Positions 58,416 to 64,000 of a stretch of 64,000 nt of DNA are shown one piece after another. The number at the start of each line of letters is the position of its first letter. Position 1 is the first letter of the stretch. This DNA is from Iris pallida (lineage: Eukaryota > Streptophyta > Magnoliopsida > Asparagales > Iridaceae). The position numbers and the translations under genes were made by a program. The notes under the pieces were generated by a model, which had not been told where the DNA came from, searched no databases, and was given only the letters and a program-made list of their open reading frames with translations. The DNA lies in NCBI GenBank assembly GCA_029216955.1, contig JANAVB010029819.1, forward strand, positions 35,612,831 to 35,676,830, in the 5' to 3' direction.

Positions 58416-61400
58416 TTATACATAGTACTTCTTAAGAAATTTGCCATTGATCGGCATCATGAGTAGATCTCCATTGGGCTTGGATAACCGATAGGCGCCA
58501 TTGGAAAACACGGTCTCAATTACATAAGGGCCTTCCCATTTTGCTTGGAATTTCCCTTTGCTTTTGTGAGTCATCACCATCGGTCTTCGAACAGCTAATA
58601 CCAGCTCGCCAACCTTGAATATCCTCTCTTTAACTTTACGGTTGAAAGTTTGAGATATACGGGCTTGATATAGCTCAATATTTTGTTGTGCTTGAAGATG
58701 CTTTCGTCCAATCCTTCAAGTTCTTGGAGTCGTAAGCGATCATTATTCTCTATAGTTAACTCATTAGCAATGGCTATTCGAAGAGATGGAATCTGGATTT
58801 CGAATGGAAGGACAACCTCACATCCATAAACCAGTAAGAATGGTATAAAACCAATATGAGTTCGGACTGTTGTTCGATAAGCCCATAAATATTCTCCAAG
58901 TTTCTCATTCCAATCACGTTTATTAGAAGAGACAAACTTTTTGAGAAGTTTAATGATCGTCTTGTTGAAAGCTTCGGCTAAACCATTAGCAGCTAGATTA
59001 TAAGCCGTAGAAGCCAGATTTTGAATTCGATTCTTATCACAGAACCGATAAAATGCCTGACAGGCAAATTGTTGTCCGTTGTCATTAATTATCCGTCGAG
59101 GAATCCCAAAATGATAAATGACATGGTGTTTGATGAAGCTGATCACATTAGATGTTTTCACTTCAGTAAGTGAAACTGCATCTGCCCACTTAGAAAAGTA
59201 ATCGGTTATAGCCAATATAAACCGATGTCCTTTAACAGAAGGAGGGTTAATCGAACCAATAATATCCATACCCCAAGCTTCGAAGGGCCAAGAAGCTGTT
59301 ATAGGATGTAGAAATTCAGAAGGTTGGTGGATAAAGTCAGCATGAATCTGACATGCTTTACATCTTTTGGCGTAATCTACAGCATCTGCTATCATGGAAG
59401 GCCAATAATACCCCATTCTTCGAATGCGGTCCTGTAACTTCGGACCTGGTTGATGAGCACCACAGACACCATCATGAGCCTCACGGAGTGTCTGTTTAGC
59501 TTTACTTTCTGAGGGACAGCGCAGCAAGAGTCCATCGTATGAACGACGATATAACATATGTAAAGACGAATCATAGTAAAATCGAAATGATCGTCTCTTG
59601 ATTGATGCAGCTTCTTTTGGATCCTCAGGTAAAATCCCATGAACCGCATAGTCAATGAATGGACTTCTCCAATCCTTCTGCTGGGAACTTGACTCTGTAG
59701 TATAACTCTGTTTAATAAATAGATTATTCTTAACACAGAATAAGTCTCGGTCCAACAAAGTTATTGTATTTTGTCTTCGAATCGGAACAGCCAAGTCTGC
59801 AGCTAAGCTAGCAAGAGCATCAGCTTCCACATTCTGAGAATGTGGTACGAATTCGATAAAGAATCCTTTGAATGAAAAGATCAACTCGATTACCACTTGA
59901 TGATAAGGGATGAGGTCAGGATTTCTGACTTCATAAGTTTCTCTAACTTGATTAACAATTAGTTGAGAATCTCCATAAGCTTCTAGGAACTTGATATCCA
60001 ATTGCTTTGCTACTTGGAGCCCAATCAGCAAAGTATTGTATTCTGCTACATTGTTAGAGCATGGCTCATTGAGAGAGTAGGCACGATATATGACCATTTT
60101 ATCAGGAGAAACCAAGACGATTCCTACTCCAGAGACGATATTACCTTTAGGTCCAACCCATGATGCTCCATCAAAATATAATTGCCAGATGTCATCCTTC
60201 AAAGTCATGTTGCAATCCACGACTTCATCTGGAATGTCCTCATATAACTTCGATGTTTCAGGTATAGGGTGAGCAGCTAAGAAATCAGCTAATGCTTGAC
60301 CCTTTACTGATTTTTGAGGTACATAAACCATGTCATAAGGAGTGAGCAACATCGCCCAGGTAGCTAACCTAGAGTTAAGAATGCTTGGTTTTCTCATCAA
60401 TACCCGAATGTGATTTATTCTAGAGATAACATGAATAGTATGTCTTGTCACATAATGTCTTATCTTTTGGACTGTAAAAACCAAGGCCAGACATTTATTT
60501 TCTACAGGAGTATACCTATGTTCAGCTCCGACCATCATTCGGCTAAGATAATAAATTGCTTGTTCATGTCCCATATCACTTTTTTGTGCAAGAAGAGCAC
60601 CAAGTGAATGATCTAAAGCTCGAACATATAGCAAAAATGGTCTTCCTACTACTGGAGGTACCAGAACAGGTAGATTTGTAAGGTATTGTTTGATGTCATT
60701 GAAGGCTTTTTGACACGCTTCATCCCAAACAAATGATACACCCTTCTTTAATAGACGAGAGAAAGGTTGACATCTCCCAGAGAGATTAGATATAAATCTT
60801 CTGATATAAGCAATGTGACCCTGAAAGCCACGGAGTTCTTTCAGGTTACGAGGAGGACGCATTTCAAGAATTGCTTTAACTTTATCAGGATCAACATGGA
60901 TACCCTGAGAAGTAATGACAAATCCTAAAAATTTGCCACTGGAAACCCCTAAGAAAGACTTAGTAGGGTTCATTTTCAATTGATATTGACGCATCAATTC
61001 AAATATTGTCTTCAAGTCTTGAATGTGATCATCTTTTAATCGACTCTTGACAGCAATGTCATCTACGTAACATTCAACTGTCTTCCGTAGATGTTCTTGA
61101 AAGATGTTGCTCATAGCCCGTTGATACGTGGCACCGACGTTTTTAAGACCAAATGGCATAACCGTATAGCAGTAAACCCCAAGGGGTGTACGAAAAGAAG
61201 TATGCTTCTCATCTTCTGGATGCATCTTAATTTGATTATATCCTGAGAATCCATCCATGAAAGACATACATTCAAAACCGCATGTATTGTCTATCATGAC
61301 ATCGGTAATCGGAAGTAGAAATTTATCCTTTGGACAAGCTGTATTAAGATCTCAAAAATCTATACAAACTCGGACTTTTTCGTTCTTCTTTATAACATGA

Positions 61401-61834
61401 ACAATGTTGGCAACCTAATCAGGGTGTTGTTCTTCACGAATAAAGCCACATGTCATCAGCTTTTTTACTACCGCCTCAATTACATCCATCATATCTGGTC
61501 AAAAATGTTGTTGCTATTGCTGTTGTTTTACAGGCTTGGCATTAGGAAGAATATTGAGTTTATGAGTAGCAACTTTAGGATCTAGACCTGGCATATCCTC
61601 ATAACTCCATGCAAAAATATCAATATATTCTTTGATCAATTTTATCAACTCTTTCTTTTCATCTTCAGAAAGGTTTTTACTGATGAATATTGGTTTGGAC
61701 GTAGTTCCATCTCCAACATGAATCTGGACAATCTCATCCTCTGTAGGTGGCTGTCGCTGTTCAAAACGAAGTTCCCATTGAGTGTCCATCTGTTGAGCCC
61801 AAGGATCATTCTCAAATGGTTCAAGATTTACCAT
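58416..61834 (-). pseudogene. Element C reverse transcriptase, RNase H regions and integrase
   Basis: From the WELRFEQRQPPTEDE block the frame runs through four stops between 61516 and 61352 into RT (FMDGFSGYNQI, PFGLKNVGATYQRAM, YVDD near 61065). The first RNase H follows (ALLAQKSDMGHEQAIYYLSR), then the archaeal-type RNase H of Tat elements (YFDGASWVGPKGN near 60175, YGDSQLIV near 59975, EADALASLAA near 59815). Integrase has RMGYYWP, CKACQ, WGMDIIGS, NDNGQQF and NGLAEAFN. A frameshift near 58700 moves the last domain into another frame, which ends FLKKYYV at 58416. RT through integrase is otherwise better preserved than in B. Confidence 0.93.
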
Positions 61835-63992
61835 CAGTTTGAACCATGTTTACTGAGAATTTTTGTTCAGATTCATCATAATAACCTCCTCTAACATATG
61901 AGGAGTGACACGTATCGAATTCGATGAATTGGATTTCTTTTGAATCTGATGATTGTGAAGAGCTAGAAAAGAATTCTTCTTGTATATCATCATTAAACAT
62001 ATGGGACGGATCATATCCCAACCCATGATGAGTTTTCTGATAAAACAGATTACCACTTAATGGTAATCGTCTACCCTTGCCTTGATTAAGACCTTGTATT
62101 GTCTTCAAATCATATCCTATATTCTGGATAATCTTGAGAGATTGTTGACTATATTTATCAATTCGGATTCTTCCTTTATCTTTATCTCTCAGATCATCTA
62201 TCTGATCAATAGGGATATTTCTAGCCAGGCCAAACACAATTTGACGCTTGTTTTTCTTATCAGACGGAATCACGAAATAAGATTCCTCGTGACGTCTATA
62301 AGTTACACAAGCTTGTGATGAAGCGGCTACAGGAAGAAGATAGGTAGAAGATGTTAGGAACCTTTGAGTATAAGGTCCAACATCGACATGAGGAGGAAAA
62401 GAATTTTCCTTATTGTCAATGTATAAGGTTTCCTCTGTATCTATGTCGTCTTTATATTGATGACTTTGATTATCAGAAGATAAAGTCATTCTTTCAACAA
62501 ATTTGACAGCCATATACTCAAAAAGAAAATCTTCATTGATATCAAAAAGTACAAAATGATCAATATTTACATCATTTACAATTTGACTACTACGCTTAGG
62601 ATTAATCATTAACGGACCATCATCCGTCTTTTGCGTAGACTTGCCAAGATTGACGATCAATGGTGGCTCTGGATTATTCGTACGAAAAGTACGCCCTTTG
62701 ACCTTGATCACAAGAGGTTGAACTTGGCTTTTAACAGGAACATTCACTGATTCCTCAGATGAAGCTTGAGTTCTTCCTTTAACATTGATCATCAAAGGTT
62801 GATTGTTGACAGGTTGGGGTTGAATTTGCCCTTTGACTTTGATTTTCAAAGGTTGCTCTTCTGGTGAATCTTCATTAATAGACTGATCTTTAGCAAATGA
62901 TCGATCTTCAGCTATGTCTGATATCTCCTTCATATGTTCTTGTTTGTAGAGCTTTGAATCAGAAAAATAGGCTTCGACACCCTTGAAAGGATTGATATCA
63001 GCAAACTCAGTCTTCACAACCCCTTGGGAATCCACGTACTTGAAGCATTGGTAGAGAGTTGAAGGCACGATGTTATGCTCATGTAACCACGGTCTTCCAA
63101 GAAGGATGTTGTAGGATACGTCTGAATTAATAACATAGAATGTTGCCATCGTTCGAAGATCACCAATCTGGATTTTCCGACGAATTTTCCTCAGTGGTTT
63201 ACTCTTTCCAGAGTTGAATCCAACGATTATGGTACTAGTGTAAGTCAAGTCACTAGTAGGAATCCTCAACGGTCTTAGCATACTTTGAAGAATTATGCTA
63301 ATGGAAGACCCAGGATCAATATAAATCCTATCAACTTCAGTGGATTCAATATACCCAGTATAGTACAAAGGCCTGTCATGCATGTTATGCTTCAACAGTA
63401 TATCTTCTTGTGCAAAGGTAATATTAGGAATTACCTCCATCACACTATGACATTGTAGGCATGACAATGGTATATTATCAGGAGTCTTGAGTTGAGCTAA
63501 GCAGGAGTCAGCTTGCAGCAAAGCTTCACTCAAGGTTTCGCGACTTTCTTTAGAAAGGCGAAGCAACTCGAAGATAGATAGTCTAGCCGAAGTATTGGCT
63601 AACTGGGATAGAATATCAAATTTATAGGGTTTCATCACCACCGCCTGACTAGAAGCAGACTTCAATGGGACGTCAAAGGGTACTGCTTTTCTGTTTCCCC
63701 TTTTCAACCACAGATGGTTTAGCAGGAACAGGAGACGGTTGAGTTGGTGGTGTTTCAACATTCTCTGCATCTTTGGAGGACCCCTCATAATCTTTGTGGT
63801 ACTCTTTCCCAGATCTTGTACCAGCAAAGGTTTCTTCTTCAGACTCAGAAGAAGGAAGAACCATATTGCAGGATTTAGTCTTCCTTTCCTTAGCCTTCTT
63901 CTTACGAAGATTGTTATGAGGAACCTCAGAACCCAATCCAACAGTGGATTTTTGACTTTAAATTTGTAAAGGAAGTCGTATTCCTTTATCAT
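61821..63992 (-). pseudogene. Element C protease and linker
   Basis: The N-terminal part matches B in a second frame (63936-63673), then shifts near 63690. YKFDILSQLANTSARLS precedes the retropepsin (DRPLYYTGYI, YIDPGSS near 63325, YNILLGRPW). The linker carries at least five strands like PLxIxVKGR (62880-62600). A G-patch-like stretch follows (IIQNIGYD..GLNQGKGRR and GLGYDP, 62130-62010), then an acidic, Ser-rich segment. A one-base shift near 61830 joins it to the RT frame. The coding region extends beyond the right edge. Confidence 0.85.
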
Positions 63993-64000
63993 AATTCAAA

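Larger units (their letters stand above)
43373..64000 (-). mobile_element. Tat-lineage Ty3/gypsy element C, 3' part, interrupted by G
   Basis: C runs right to left. The window holds pol from within the gag-protease linker (63992) to the end of integrase (58416), a small plus-strand gene, a hairpin block, a plus-strand PMD-coiled-coil gene and the 3' LTR (43373-44452). Gag and the 5' LTR are off the right edge. C inserted into B's antisense gene; the left flanking pentamer is CCCGG (43368-43372). Copia element G lies inside the antisense gene. Confidence 0.88.

Overview
This window is nuclear DNA of a plant, almost certainly a seed plant, from repeat-rich heterochromatin. The evidence is the set of families present: Tat-lineage Ty3/gypsy elements with a second RNase H (DGAS.xGPKGN motif), an antisense plant mobile domain (PMD) gene, Tekay-like chromovirus derivatives with the F-R-G-R-N-S-F 3' signature, a Ty1/copia element primed by initiator tRNA-Met, an L1 LINE with a zf-RVT tail, and a hAT-type MITE. 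I found no host gene, rRNA or tRNA gene. The species cannot be told from the sequence.

Layout. 1-3215: 3' part of an L1 LINE, followed by an (AT)n tract, a 76-bp tandem repeat and a long foldback. About 4079-8270: F, an old chromovirus-like LTR and internal region. 8271-9540: unassigned. From 9541 the window is one nest. Tat element A (+, 5' LTR 9541-10830) is interrupted at 15785 by D (-), a large-LTR chromovirus derivative. D is interrupted at 22844 by Tat element B (+). B carries two insertions. E (27071-36051) is flanked by CCAAC duplications and has two 3.9-kb LTRs around a 1.1-kb core. C (-), a third Tat element, starts at 43373 and leaves the window on the right. C is interrupted by copia element G (48306-56060, CTACA duplications). 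The deepest path is A > D > B > C > G. The 3' parts of A, D and B should lie beyond base 64000.

Shared Tat plan. B and C have gag and pol in sense, then a block of small hairpins, then a second gene in antisense. In C that gene is nearly whole: TATA box beside the 3' LTR, GT-AG introns, a PMD domain, an acidic linker, a coiled coil and an AATAAA signal. B shows the 3' half of a homologous gene, and C inserted into it. Each Tat family also carries its own short motif in many copies in the LTR and nearby (A: CATGCGGCTC; B: TATGCGCCCAAG; C: GCGTAAAA). In C it continues through the antisense gene's promoter and first intron.

The strongest candidate for something undescribed is the hairpin block. 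Six units in B (41120-41496) and five in C (57460-57722) share a loop core close to GTCCATATTACCTCT. The stems around it differ in sequence yet still pair. The blocks lie between the convergent ends of pol and the antisense gene.

All coding regions here are decayed. A and G decayed through in-frame stop codons with no visible frameshift; most of these stops fit C-to-T or G-to-A changes.
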